A stretch of DNA of 64,000 nucleotides from Phlebiopsis flavidoalba (Eukaryota; Basidiomycota; Agaricomycetes; Polyporales; Phanerochaetaceae): contig JAOCPU010000002.1 of the NCBI GenBank assembly GCA_035772785.1, positions 248,001 through 312,000 on the forward strand. Reading direction: 5' to 3'. Position 1 is the first letter of the stretch, and the number at the start of each line of letters is the position of its first letter. This document shows positions 12,345-23,455 of this stretch, in pieces. The notes beneath the pieces are model-generated. The model was not told the DNA's origin. It searched no databases and saw only the letters and a program-made list of their open reading frames with translations. The position numbers and the translations under genes were made by a program.

Positions 12345-13105
12345 AGCTTTAATGGGTAATTAGGTAACTTTTATGCCCTTCGATATCTGCCATGCTAGGC
12401 GTACTTGGTCATGGAGTATACTTCTCGAAATTCGCCTTTTAGACCTCGCGTCTCGCTCCAACATGCAAGGCCAAAAGTACCTAATGCTGTACCATCTCAC
12501 TACTCGTCCGCCACACGTTATGCAACGCTTTGTATTGTTTATTACATAGATTTAGGATTTTATTTGCTGAAACACAACATCTGGCATGTCTAGTTTGGCT
12601 TTGCCACCCGCGCGGAATCTATGCAGGTAACCCGAAGAACAACGGAAGCATCAAACGCGACGAGCGTGACCCCGTGACAAACACGAGCCGTCACATCCGT
12701 GACGGCTAGGCTCTACGACGCCGTTCCTGACGTGAATTACTTCGGGCTGAGCTCACCCTCCATCAGCATGGTCATCACTGCTTGCATACAGATTTTTATT
12801 TCAGAGTGCTAGCCGTGTCAAGCACCTTTCGTGCTCAAAGACTTCGACGCATGCAAGGAGCGTACCGTAGTGACTATGGATTCAGCTTCTTTGTTACGAC
12901 GAGGGGAAAACGAGGGGCAAACGAGGGGCAAACGAGGGGCGAGCATTGCCCTATGCTTGAGGGGCCACATATCTTCATCGCATCTAGGTATGTCAAAGAC
13001 TTTCTTTCATTGAGCTGCGAGATTTAAACCGGCTTGGTTTCTTCAGTAGTAGTCTCAAACACCCTCGACACACACCATGCGTGCACCGTGCGGCCCCCAC
13101 CAGTT
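12345..13105. other. intergenic region with minisatellite
   Basis: Between the GGC1-like carrier and the FHA-only gene. Apart from the 11-bp minisatellite at 12901-12944, I see no coding signal. The 500 nt before 13106 probably contain the promoter of the FHA-only gene. Confidence 0.4.
12901..12944 (+). repeat. 11-bp minisatellite, four copies
   Basis: Four head-to-tail 11-bp units beginning at 12901, 12912, 12923 and 12934. Units 2 and 3 are identical (gaggggcaaac); unit 1 has one change and unit 4 differs in the last four bases. It lies about 160 nt upstream of the FHA-only gene start, so it is promoter-proximal, but no function can be read from it. Confidence 0.9.
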
Positions 13106-13858
13106 ATGTCGCTAAGTCAAAGAGCTTGCAGTCCTACGATTCCGTCATCTCAGCGCAACTCGAGGGTTCCGCGGAATGTGTCCGACTCTCCCGCTCTCGA
13201 GGACGACGAAGACTCTCCGGGACAAGTAACACGAGAATCCTCGCCTCATCCCGAGGACCTGCTTCTCCAAATACCTCCTCCCCTCCCTTCGCAGGCCATC
13301 CGGCATCCGACGACGACATCGCGACTCAGAACATCGAGCCAACCCGAGCGCGGGTACCCTCAGGGCGGTCCCGCGGGCGGACAAGTTCTGGGGATATCTG
13401 GAACCGCTAAACAGGGAGCTTGAACACATTTACTTTGAAAGACATCAGACAACTTACAGATTTGGACGCAAACCGTCGCGCCCAGCGGAGGAGCGAATAG
13501 ACTTCATCCTTGAGGACAAAAGGATCAGTAAGTACTGCGGTGGCGCCGAGCATGGTTAGGACGTTCGCTGACGTGAGTTGGTAGGTCAACCTCATTGTAC
13601 TATTACATGGAATAGGGAGGAACGATCAGTCTGGCAAGGTGGTGGTCAAGGATCGCTCAATGAATGGCACATTTGTGCGTTAGATTCTTGTTCATGTCGG
13701 CTGCTGCTCACTGCAATATAGATCAACGGCGTGCGCATCGGCACGCCAGGACCCAAGCCCAAAAGACGACGACGACGACGTACTACGATGTCCTAAGTGA
13801 CGGAGATATCCTAGTCCTTCGCGTCGCCAGCTCAACGACAACCGGGCAGGCGAGATAA
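13106..13858 (+). CDS. FHA-domain protein without kinase domain
   Basis: Phosphothreonine-binding FHA protein. The start at 13106 gives MSLSQRACSPTIPSSQRNSR, a Ser/Thr/Pro-rich N-terminal tail. The FHA domain follows in pieces: FWGYLEPLNRELEHIYFERH, then YRFGRKPSRPAEERIDFILE (FGR loop), EDKRIS, an intron, QHCTITWN (the H of the N/S-x-H contact), then KDRSMNGTF (phospho-loop Asn), another intron, and INGVRIGTP, DVLSDGDILVLRVASS (final strand). The stop is at 13856-13858, about 220 residues in total. It matches the FHA part of the kinase gene directly downstream at 14630, but no kinase sequence follows. It could be a tandem partial duplicate or a dedicated phospho-reader. Two to three frame changes interrupt it. 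Confidence 0.65.
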
Positions 13859-14629
13859 CCGTCAGTTTACTCGTATTCTGCTTTTCGTGGGTCACTGAGC
13901 TGAACGGTGGTATACGTACTGACAGGTTACATTTACCGTCACACGGCAAACCACATGACTATGTCGGCGTCAATCACTGCTCTCTATCTAAGGCTCCTCG
14001 ACTCACTAACTCAAGTCTTGACTCAACACTCGCTTGCCCCGCTCGCTTGTTTGTCTTGTATTTACTTCTCAAGTCTTCTGAAATATTTGGTATCCAGCTG
14101 CTTCAATCTTGCGTACTTGTCTCGATTTTGTTTGTATTTTTTTCCATTGTATTGTCTCTTTTTACGCATGACCTCGACTTTGACTTTGATGGATCCTCGT
14201 TCCGGCCCTTTGACGCTCGATCAGCGACCTGAATGCAAAGTCTCATCTCACACCTTGTTTACTGCCATCGTTTCTCCTCTTGCCGGTCACCACGTCTATT
14301 CTCTTGACAAAGGCGAGCTCATCGTGACGGACACCAGCCCTGTACATTCTGTGGACACAGCAACTTTGTCTCATTCAACAAGTACACTGCATTGCGTTTA
14401 CGCGTAACGCTGTGTACTTACCTCACCCTCGTGGCTGTCCAACTCTGTATACTCAAAACGTGCCCCAGAGGTGTGAGAAATATAAGTAGCTTCTCGATAG
14501 AAGAGGAAGGCTGAAGGCACCGCATCATCCAAACCAACAAGTACGGAATCGTCGCCGTTCTGGCTGCCTAGACGCTGTGTTCACTCGTAGCTCCCCTTCT
14601 CCCTTTACCTCCCACTACCCATCACTTAG
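13859..14629. promoter_or_regulatory. pyrimidine-rich upstream region of FHA kinase
   Basis: The segment 14010-14170 is strongly CT-rich on the plus strand, a feature common in highly expressed fungal promoters. An open frame (13907-14407) covers it, but its hydrophobic translation is explained by the T-rich composition. There is no trace of a kinase domain that would extend the upstream FHA gene. Promoter role is inferred from position and composition only. Confidence 0.35.
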
Positions 14630-17238
14630 ATGTCCACTGCCCCTCCCCCGCAAAAACGGACCTACGACCGGATGGCAATGGACTATAACTTTGCGGCGAC
14701 TCAGGAAGAGACACAAGCGACTCAGCTCTCGGAGCCCAGCAGCCAAAACGCCCCGCGGACGCGCACCTCTGGGCTACCTCATTCCGTGCAGCCCGCAACA
14801 GCGGCGGATCGACTTTCATCGCGAAAAGAAGGCCTACAGGATTGGCCGGATAAGCAGAGATGAGCGCCAGTGCAACGACCACATCCTTACGGGGATGAAG
14901 ATTAGTGAGTCCTTTATCCGCCCGCGCCCAGATGTGGCGTCGCGCGTGTTGGGCGCGGGATGTCGTGTTCCTCGATGTCGAGTATGCTGACGGTCGTGCT
15001 TTTGTGACTAGGCAAACCACCACTGTGAGATCAAATGGGACGGGCGGGAGGAGAAAAACTCAACCATCACTGTACAAACGACAACTCGAGCAATGGCACC
15101 TTTGTGAGCCCGACCAGCCCGTTTCTCTGAGGTATACTGACGCGGGATTCTATAGATTAATGGAGAAAGATCGGGATAAGGTCGCTACGCGAATGTCGGT
15201 GGTTCTCGATAGAGAAGGCAATGAGATTGCTGATTTCGGCACGCCTCACCCTCAACCCGGCTTCGAAGACTATCGTGCGTGCTATCCATACACACCCTCC
15301 CTAACGCGTGCTAATGTTGTGAACTGAAACAGGCTTCATCTATCGTCACTAGCTCGCTGGGCCGGACCACCCAGCGAAGGTCTGTATGCTAGTTACGTAT
15401 GTGACGGAAGAGCTCGGGAAAGGTTCATGTTCGCAACGGTCATGAAGGCCATGAGCAAGGCCAACGGACACTGGTACGCGGGTCAAGATGATCCACAACA
15501 AACACCTTAGGCGATCTGTGAACACGATCGACTCGACCGGTAGACGCGCCACAGTCGACCCGTCGACGGCTGCCTGCACAAAGAGGTGCAAATACTGGGC
15601 AACGTCTCCAACACCAGAAACATCTGTCAGCTTAAGGAAGTGTTCTATGAGGAGAGCTACATACGTATGTTTCCTCGTTTCGATGCGACGACGGTCCTGC
15701 TCACGTGTCTGTTAGATCTCGTGCTTGAATGGGTACCCGGTGGCGACTCTTCTGGATTACAGTCGTTAAACGCGGAGGTCTCCGTGAGTACCATCTGTCA
15801 AAAATATCACTTTGCACTCCGTGCTGACTGCTCTCGGAAGCGGAACCTGAGGCACAAACATGTGACGTATCAACTTTGCGAGGCTTTGGCGGGTGAGTTT
15901 GCTTTCCTCAGCCTCGGGCGTTTATCTCATTCGCTTCCTAGTACATACATAGCCAAGGAATTGCCCACCGTGATCTCAAGGAGAAAAAGCCCGAGAATGT
16001 TCTGCTGACTAACGACAATCCGCCACAAGTCAAGTTGCAGACTTCGGTCTCGCAAAGGCCTATTGACAGTTTGACCATGCTACGGGCAAGTCCAAATGTG
16101 ATATATGTTTTAGGCTCGGTCAGCTTACAAAACGTTCCAGACGATGTGCGGCACACCAAGCTACTACGATGTACCACTGAGATGTTTTACGGAGGTTTGT
16201 CAACCAGACAGATAATAAGGGATACCAGCAGGTTGTTGATAGCTGGAGCGTTGGGGTCATTGTCTTCTCGATGTGAGTGATAACTTGGTATACGATGTAC
16301 ATGCATGGCGGTACTGAGATGTTTACGTGCAGGTTGACCAACTCAAGTCCGTTTATTGACCCAAGCTATGCAACGGACGTCAAGACGAAAATCCTCGAGG
16401 CGGGCAAAATGATTGGACTTGTCTTGTACAATCCAAGATCAGCGAAGAGGGTAAGCACCTCCGATGAGTTCACGGTGAATCTTTTAATTTACCCTCTGAC
16501 TTCCTCAGCGGTACGTTTCATCCAACGTCTTCTCGAGCATGATCCAACAATCCGTATGACGCTCCGAGACGCCTTGCAGCATCCATGGCTTTCACGCTTC
16601 CAAGAGGAAGGCGTAGCCAAAGCGCGAGCGCACTGCGACGCCACCGCTGCGCGACGTTGCGGCGCGGGATATCTCGATGCGCTCCGCGAAACTCGATGCG
16701 GACCCGTCGATGGTCGTGTCCGTCTCCGAGATGCCATCCTCGCAGAGCACTGGGCTGCAAGGTGCCCGGTGCTTTCCCAAGCTCCCAAGACCCGCACCGC
16801 GTATTGCAGCGCCGGCGAAAGATCCTCGACGATGCGCGCGACAACGGCGTCGAGCCGCTCGAGCCGTCACCGGAGATGATCGAGAACGCACAACGCGAAG
16901 ACGGGGACGCGCCTGCGCCCGCCACGTCCGTCGCGCAGCGCTCACTCAAGCGCAAGGCGCGCGACGACTTTGATTCGTCGCTCAGCCGAATGCCTGAGGA
17001 GGAGGAGGACACGGCGATGGGCGAGGATGGCGCGGCGGCGACAAAGAGTGGCAAGGGCGCGGACGGTTGCAAGTGCTATGCCCTCCAAAAACGGGGACAG
17101 CGCACGGGCCGGTGCGGGACGGCGTGCAAGGCGTGTGCTCGCTGCTTGCCGCAGTTGCTGGAGAGGGAGGAGTCTCCGCGCGTGCGGCGGTCGAACCGGC
17201 TCGGACAAAATGGCGCGTGTGGTGCAGGCAATGACTAG
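14630..17238 (+). CDS. FHA-domain checkpoint kinase, Chk2/Rad53/Cds1 type
   Basis: Nuclear Ser/Thr kinase of the DNA-damage and replication checkpoint. Start 14630: MSTAPPPQKRTYDRMAMDYN, followed by TQEETQATQLSEPSSQ, an SQ/TQ cluster as used by upstream PIKK kinases. The FHA domain reads YRIGRISRDERQCNDHIL...NHHCEIKWDG...INGEKIG (about 14830-15160). The kinase domain contains VTEELGKGS-FATVMKAM (glycine loop, about 15400), KMIHNKHLR (ATP lysine), LVLEWVPGGD (hinge), HRDLK then PENVLL (catalytic loop), VADFGLAKAY (DFG), TMCGTPSYY (activation segment) and AVRFIQRLLEHDPTIRMTLRDAL (about 16500-16560). The acidic/basic C-terminal tail (RKARDDFDSSLSRMPEEEED) ends at 17238. A nine-base in-frame insertion separates HRDLK from PEN. 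At least four introns and many single-base frame changes are present. Confidence 0.85.
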
Positions 17239-19404
17239 TGCGAGGGTTAGAGGTGCTCGATATATCATCTTCTTGGTCGTATTACTTCTGCTGTTTTGGT
17301 GTATACCCTTGTGACCATAGTAGTGTACAGTTTGAAATCTATCTTACATCTAAGTATGCTACAGTTGGCAACAAGAAATGACGGATCAGGAGTGGAGGGT
17401 CATTCGTGAGATGTTCATGCAAGAAATGATGCGTACTGCCTGGACCATGAGTGGAGAGAAATTGAGGGATAATCAAGAAAAAAAAATGGCGGCCGTGTCA
17501 ACGTGAGCGAACAAGTGCAACAAGAAAACATCTACAATGGGCATGCAATCATACATTCTGATCTTCATGCTTCAGATTCCAATGTCAACTTGAAGCCGTG
17601 TATTTTTCAGCACTGGACAGAAGCAAACCGTTTCTGACATTCTTCATCGCCACCGCCATCGACCTCTCGCAAAGCGACACTCAGCGTCCCGTTTGCGGAC
17701 AATGCATTGTCTGCACCACGATGTCAGTAGAACTTATGGTATGTCGGCCTGGTGGTCATACAAGCTGTGTTACTCAAGTACAAGACCCCGCGTCGTTAGC
17801 GAGGACCGCCACATTGAATGTGGATCGTTACCCGGCAAAAATAGCATGCAATCTGGGTAGTCAACACCCTGGATTTCTAGCGTGGATGCCGGTGTGGGGA
17901 GTAGAGACGCGGATGTAGAGGTAGGAGTAGGTACGTGAGGTTAGTATGACGATATGCGCTTTGACATGGTGCGGTGGCGGGCTAGAGGACTTGGGAAGCG
18001 AGATGGTATCGCCTACTGCACGAGGGCGGACCACGGGAGGCTCGATACGATTGCGATGTCTTCTCGTAACGTCGTCTGTACTCACGATCTTGTTCGTATG
18101 TTGCCTGTTTTTATATGTGTATAACATTTTAACTATAATTGATGAGAGCCCTGTTCTATTTGCCGTTGTCGAGCTTCGCAGGAGGTTCGTCGAGCTGGCA
18201 CCATTTTCTTGGCTCTCAGGGGCGAGTGCAAGACTCGGTGCTCTTGAGACTCGCACGTCGCTCAGACCCTGCTCATCCAAAGGATAGTCATGGTACCCAG
18301 GCGGTGCTAGCGGAGCTTTGGTATAGATAGTTAGAATGTACTTTTGTGCATATAGATACATGATAATGCCATACCAGGTGTGTGCAATTACAGCCGGAGC
18401 CACTGTATTCCAGTCCCACCAGCTACTGGCAGCAATCCATCAATGATTTGCCTGGGTCCCTAGACCTGATGGAGAGGGTGCAATCCCGCCCCCACTACAG
18501 TACCGTGTACGCCTCTATGTAGTGAGGGCCTTGGGGCGGATCTGCGAGCTCGCCCATAGAACGTTCATGTGGCAGTAGATACTGCTGCCGTCCTGAGTGT
18601 CGGAGTGGAAATTGCTGAAGTCCGAGGGCTCCGTCACATCGCTGGAACGCCAACTTGAAGTATATCCGTCCGCTTCATACATTTTCAACAATGCCATCGA
18701 AAATGGTATCAGTCACTGGGACGTACCGTACTATGTGGCTGAAATACGTCTTGCGTGTTGTCCACCACTGGCAACATCTGGTAGAGAGATTGTGCTGGGA
18801 AACATATTCTGGAGGGGCCCCTAAGTGGCGTCTTGGCTTGACTCCAGTGACCTCGGAAAGACGTTGGACCGTCTGCATTCTCTATGCCACGAGGCTCTTT
18901 CGAGTGTGGAGTCCGAAATTCCTGAAACCCCAGCGTACGGCTGTCACACTTAATTTCTCAGGCCGCGACGCGCGTACTAGCCCACATTGGGTAGCGGTGA
19001 CTTGCATTGGGGAAATATTGAGTTGAGAATGACGGGTAGCATCGTAGCACACACACCGTCTGCACATCTGACCCTCCGGAACGGTCAAAAAGTCTATGGA
19101 CGTTCAATTTCATCATATTCAGAACATCAGTCTCAATACCAACAAGACACATAGCAGAGCGAAAGGAGCTACATCAATCAAAGAGAAAATCATCCGCTGC
19201 CTGACCATCACCGGATACACGAGCGAGATCCAAGACCTGATCGAGATCCAGCAGCCTCCGCGTGGGCGGGCACAAGTCCGGTCGCCGCTTTCTTTAGGGG
19301 CGGGACCGCTGCGCGGGAACGTGACGGTATGGAGGTCCCGAATCTGGAGCTCTTCACCCCTTGGTCACCCGCCACGGCCTCTTTCGCGACACGTCCTCGT
19401 GTGG
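17239..19404. other. no recognised gene
   Basis: About 2.2 kb without an identifiable gene. The largest frame is minus 18403-17861 (180 codons). Its first part, after one possible 30-40 nt intron, gives TKAPLAPPGYHDYPLDEQG and a Ser-rich tail, which could be the C-terminal exon of a minus-strand gene. Upstream pieces (18697-18515: SDVTEPSDFSNFHSDTQDGS) could belong to it. I recognise no family. Confidence 0.3.
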
Positions 19405-20880
19405 TCAATCCGACCCCTGTATCGATCGTCGTAGTACCTGTTCCACCCCTCGGTGACGCGATCTATCCGACCACTGTTTGAGGCCTGGCTCGCAGCTGCC
19501 GCCCTGAACGGCTGGACGCGTCGAGTCCCCGTAGTTGAAGGAACAGCCTTGACCGGAACGGTCGCCTGCGCCGTACCACTCTGTCACTGTTCGGCCACGC
19601 GGGCGTGGAGCCGTCGGCTCGGGTTTAGAAGTTGAAGTTGACCGACTATGGGTTGAGGTTTGCGATGCGGGTCGTGAGTGTGCCGTCCCAGGCCGTGAAC
19701 TGGTTTGCGCGGAGCTCGACGCCGAGCTCGCGCGTGGCCGGTTCGTGTCAGGGAAGGCGGTGGACAGCGGATCGTCATCTGCTGGAAGTAGGAGAATGTG
19801 AGCACACGCGAAAACCGCGACAACGCAGCTAGGGCGGTACAAAGCGTATGCTCTTCTCACCCTAGTTCTGGAAGCGAGAGGTCTACGGACTGAAATGCTC
19901 CACTAGCTACAAGTAAAGCTTGGACATCAATCTGATCCTCGATGTCCTGGGAGTAGAAGCGGTCCAAAGTATCATCGACGCGTTCGCCCGTGCGCGACGC
20001 GGAGTAGAGTTCGGCCTAAGGTCTTGTAATCCGGCATATCGAACGATGGCGTCCACGGTATTTCTAGATGCACCAGAAAAGGTAGCGTAAATTGTAAGCA
20101 AGCGCGAAATGACGACTGCGTTTATCTGAATACGCACCAGCCGGCTTGGGTGGCATGTATATCAAATTCATCGTCATCCTCCGCCTCAGTCGCGTCTATC
20201 CTCGCGCCAGCGAGCTTAGTCTGGGATCCATCTGCGCATATTTCATTCTCTTCTTCTTCACCCTCCGGATCAATGTCACCGTCGCTCACATCCCAATGGT
20301 TTCCCTTAGTCGCTGGAGTCTTCAGACTTTTACTAATCGCGCTCGGTAGACGCAGACTTCTTCGCCTTCGCGTTGCAGAGGGCTTTTTTTAATGAGGAAG
20401 TAAGAGGCATTCTGGCGTGTGTTGGCAACATATTGCAGGGGTCTGACACCTTCGACTTCAAGGAGTAACTTGGTTGCTTGTGGTTTTGGTGTGCGATCCC
20501 TCAGTTGTTGTGCCGGAGGTTGTTGACGATTCGGAAAGGGATGTCTTATGTATCTCCCAGAGTTTTAGATACAAGTATGGATGGGGAGCAGCATGTGTTT
20601 TGATCCTGATGGCCGTTTGCGGAATCTTGCCTGCGGCACTATGTGACCCGGAGACCAAGTAACTGCCACGAATGACCGGGACGTCAGGAGCCTACTCACG
20701 ATTGAAAGGCGTTGCCATCCCAATCTTTCCCTTCGCCTCTTTACTGTCATAGAGCCATTGTATACTGCGTTCTCACGCAGCGCGCACCTGAGCGATGCCT
20801 TGAGCAAAGCCCGAGCAGGTGTTCGTGCCGCCGCAAGGTGCCCCCCCGCGAAAGCGGACGAGGAACGAATCGCGTCTGAC
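19405..20880 (-). CDS. hypothetical low-complexity protein
   Basis: Not recognised. Pieces on the minus strand, in order, read IQWLYDSKEAKGKIGMATPF (about 20755-20705), YLVSGSHSAAGKIPQTAIRI with HPYLYLKLWEIHKTSLS (20660-20540), an acidic stretch DGDIDPEGEEEENEI and RIDATEAEDDDEFDIHATQA (20300-20150), MPDYKTLGRTLLRVAHGRTR and DRFYSQDIEDQIDVQALLVA (20050-19910), then SRPGTAHSRPASQTSTHSRS, Ser/Thr/Arg-rich (19770-19640). The order suits a nuclear or regulatory protein with disordered linkers, but that is inference. Frame changes and probable introns separate all pieces; start and stop are uncertain. Confidence 0.4.
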
Positions 20881-23092
20881 TGGATCTGTAACGGACCTGA
20901 GAGCTCAACATAACTAGAGTTTGAGGAAAGCAGAAGTGAACTAATTGAGTAATGTCACTGGCGGTAACCGTTACGGGAAACGCGTGCTTGCAGGTTAGTG
21001 GTGGTGTGGACGTACAGATCAGGTTCGAGTGGCCCAGCCTATCAGGAGCACAAATTTGAACTTATCCCGCCATCATGATGATGCGCACTCATTTCCCATT
21101 GTGCTATCACGACAGGCGCTGCTGACAGCACAATTCGCGGACTTTCTGCATCATTCAGACCATTAGTAATGCCGTCAGCTCCAAGTCATTACTGTCATCA
21201 CTTCTTCACAGTATGCCCTCAGAATCATGATTCCCAATTTTTCCCCTGAGAACCTGAGTTCTGCCCAACTACTGCAAGTTGGACGCTGGGCGCTTACCAA
21301 CGCCTTTGTGGCGCGCATCAATCGGAATGGCCGGGCACACACTGGTTGGCACCGATCTCTGAATTAATGCCACTACACCATAGGATGTCGATGCCTCGCA
21401 AGTCGTCGGAATCGAGCACGGAAATCATTGTCACAACTACAAATTTTGCTAGCATGGTGCACATAATGAAATCTCGGCACGGCGTGACTAGCTGGAATAG
21501 ACATTTCAGACAGCAGTACCAGTGCAGAAATATCCGTTTGAGGCGCTGCGTAACCGGCACCCTCGCGGTTTAATTGCCTACCATCGTAGCAAGGAGGGTA
21601 GAATTACATAAGTGCCCAAAGAGCGAAAACGCAGCATATCGTCAGCTATCAGACTTCCATAGGAGTGTTATCACGCGAAATTTCTCTGATTGAACACGAA
21701 AATGCGTCCGCTAGGAGTGTCTAACATAATGGACAGCCTCATGTGTTCCTTCCCACGAAACGGGAATAAGAGCCCAAAGAGTTCTCCTTTTTTTATATTC
21801 TATGCCTGACGTACTGAATACGCTAACAAGCACTAGTACTAATTGTTCCCCAAATACTGGACGAAGGTTCTGACCACGCTGCTCATGACCACGATAAGCT
21901 AGCCCAAACGCGCTGAACCTCACGCAAATCGAGCGCTAATGACATTAGAATTTCCAGGAGACTATAACGCAGCCCATCCTATTTATATTCGCTTGATAGT
22001 CTACTCACACCCGTGCAAATAAATCACTATGTCTAGTAAGCCTGGAAGCCAACTGAATCGAGTAAACTTCCTGTGTGCGCCCTATCGTCCTACGGATGCG
22101 TGAGTAAAGTGCATACGATATAATCGCACCTACATATACATATGTCTCCAAGGCCCGGGCGTATCTGTTTTTCATATAGCCATCTTATCGCATATCGAGA
22201 CGTGCATTCTAACGGCTACGAATAAAGGTGTAATCCGTTACGGGCACCCTAGCCTCAAGACACCGTGAGCTATATATATCTATATTGACCCAAGCTGTCA
22301 GATATCAATACAATAACTTTGAATCATGCATTGATTGTCTTCAGCACGCTAGAAGTCTCTGCATTCCGTGAGGTCTCGTCTAGCGTAGTAGCAATTAGTG
22401 CGGAGACGGATCTTGGCGAATCTAGTCGAGACAAACGATTGCTTGGGACATAGACTATGCAGGGCCTACAGGACCGGTACCATTTTATCCTCTATCAAAA
22501 TCGTTAGCACCCCTCCCAACCGCTTTGAGTAGCCGTACCATAGATTAGCTACTGATTAGATACAAACACTAGAATCGGGCTTATGTTCACTATATCCAGT
22601 CTTATGCCAGGCACATAAATCGACCACATGCCGCCCCCAACAGTTCAGAAAACTTCCTCCCAAATCAGTCTGACACAGTCCGTATGATTTGGACCATCGG
22701 ATCGATGTCCACAGCCAACATGGACCTGTTGTAATAGGGCCAGAACCGATCGCAGAGAATTGTATGGCAAGTCTATCCGCTTGTCCAATACTACGATAGC
22801 ATCAGGTGTGGCTTAGCTATTCTTTGCTAATTACGATGAGAAATTTATTGCCCAAACTTAATCACTATGCATCCGTATACAGACACTACGTAGACCCCAC
22901 ATTACCCACATTACAGGGGATTCCGAGGGACCGTTCTAACAATTCGCATGTATCTGTGACGGCAAAGCGTGATATTCATCAGTGAAAGTCGTTTTTAGTC
23001 TTCTCACGGATAGGGAAATTAGATGGCAAAGCTCAGCTTATCATTCAGCTACAGAGATGACTAGCCCTGATCGGATAGATAGGCCTTTGTCA

Positions 23093-23104
23093 CCCCCCCC
23101 CCCC
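23093..23104 (+). repeat. C12 homopolymer
   Basis: Twelve consecutive C residues in the gene desert, with a T8 run following at 23151-23158. Confidence 0.9.
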
Positions 23105-23444
23105 GTCGACGTGGCAATGTTCAAAGTCAACGCAGCGAATCCGATAGGCCTTTTTTTTCCCTTGTTGCGTTCATGGAACTCCAAGGGAGATAGATGCTGA
23201 GAACTTGACTTGGACGTGTTGAAAGATGTAATTGCATATAGTGTATGGGCCAGCGTCATATCTGACGTCCACTCGACAGCATCAACTTCTCGTCTAGATG
23301 AACATCCCCAGGGGCCTTCCTCTAAGGATTCCCCAATTGTATGGACGTTCGCACGGCCGTCGTGAATGTCGCGCGTCTGCGCTATCGAAGAAGATTGTTG
23401 AGGACGGTACTACAATTAGAGAGTAAACATTGGCGCAGCGTGAT

Positions 23445-23455
23445 CCCCCCCCCCC
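23445..23455 (+). repeat. C11 homopolymer
   Basis: Eleven consecutive C residues, about 340 bp after a C12 run in the same noncoding segment. Confidence 0.9.

Noticed and set aside
12901..12944. Short direct repeats as a CRISPR array
   Set aside because: Units are contiguous with no spacers, and the genome is eukaryotic.
13907..14407. 166-codon hydrophobic frame as a membrane protein gene
   Set aside because: The sequence is a T/C-rich promoter-like stretch, and the hydrophobic residues follow from the composition.
17861..18403. 180-codon minus frame as a complete gene
   Set aside because: No motif or start context, and internal intron-like sequence. At most it is a C-terminal exon of an unknown gene.
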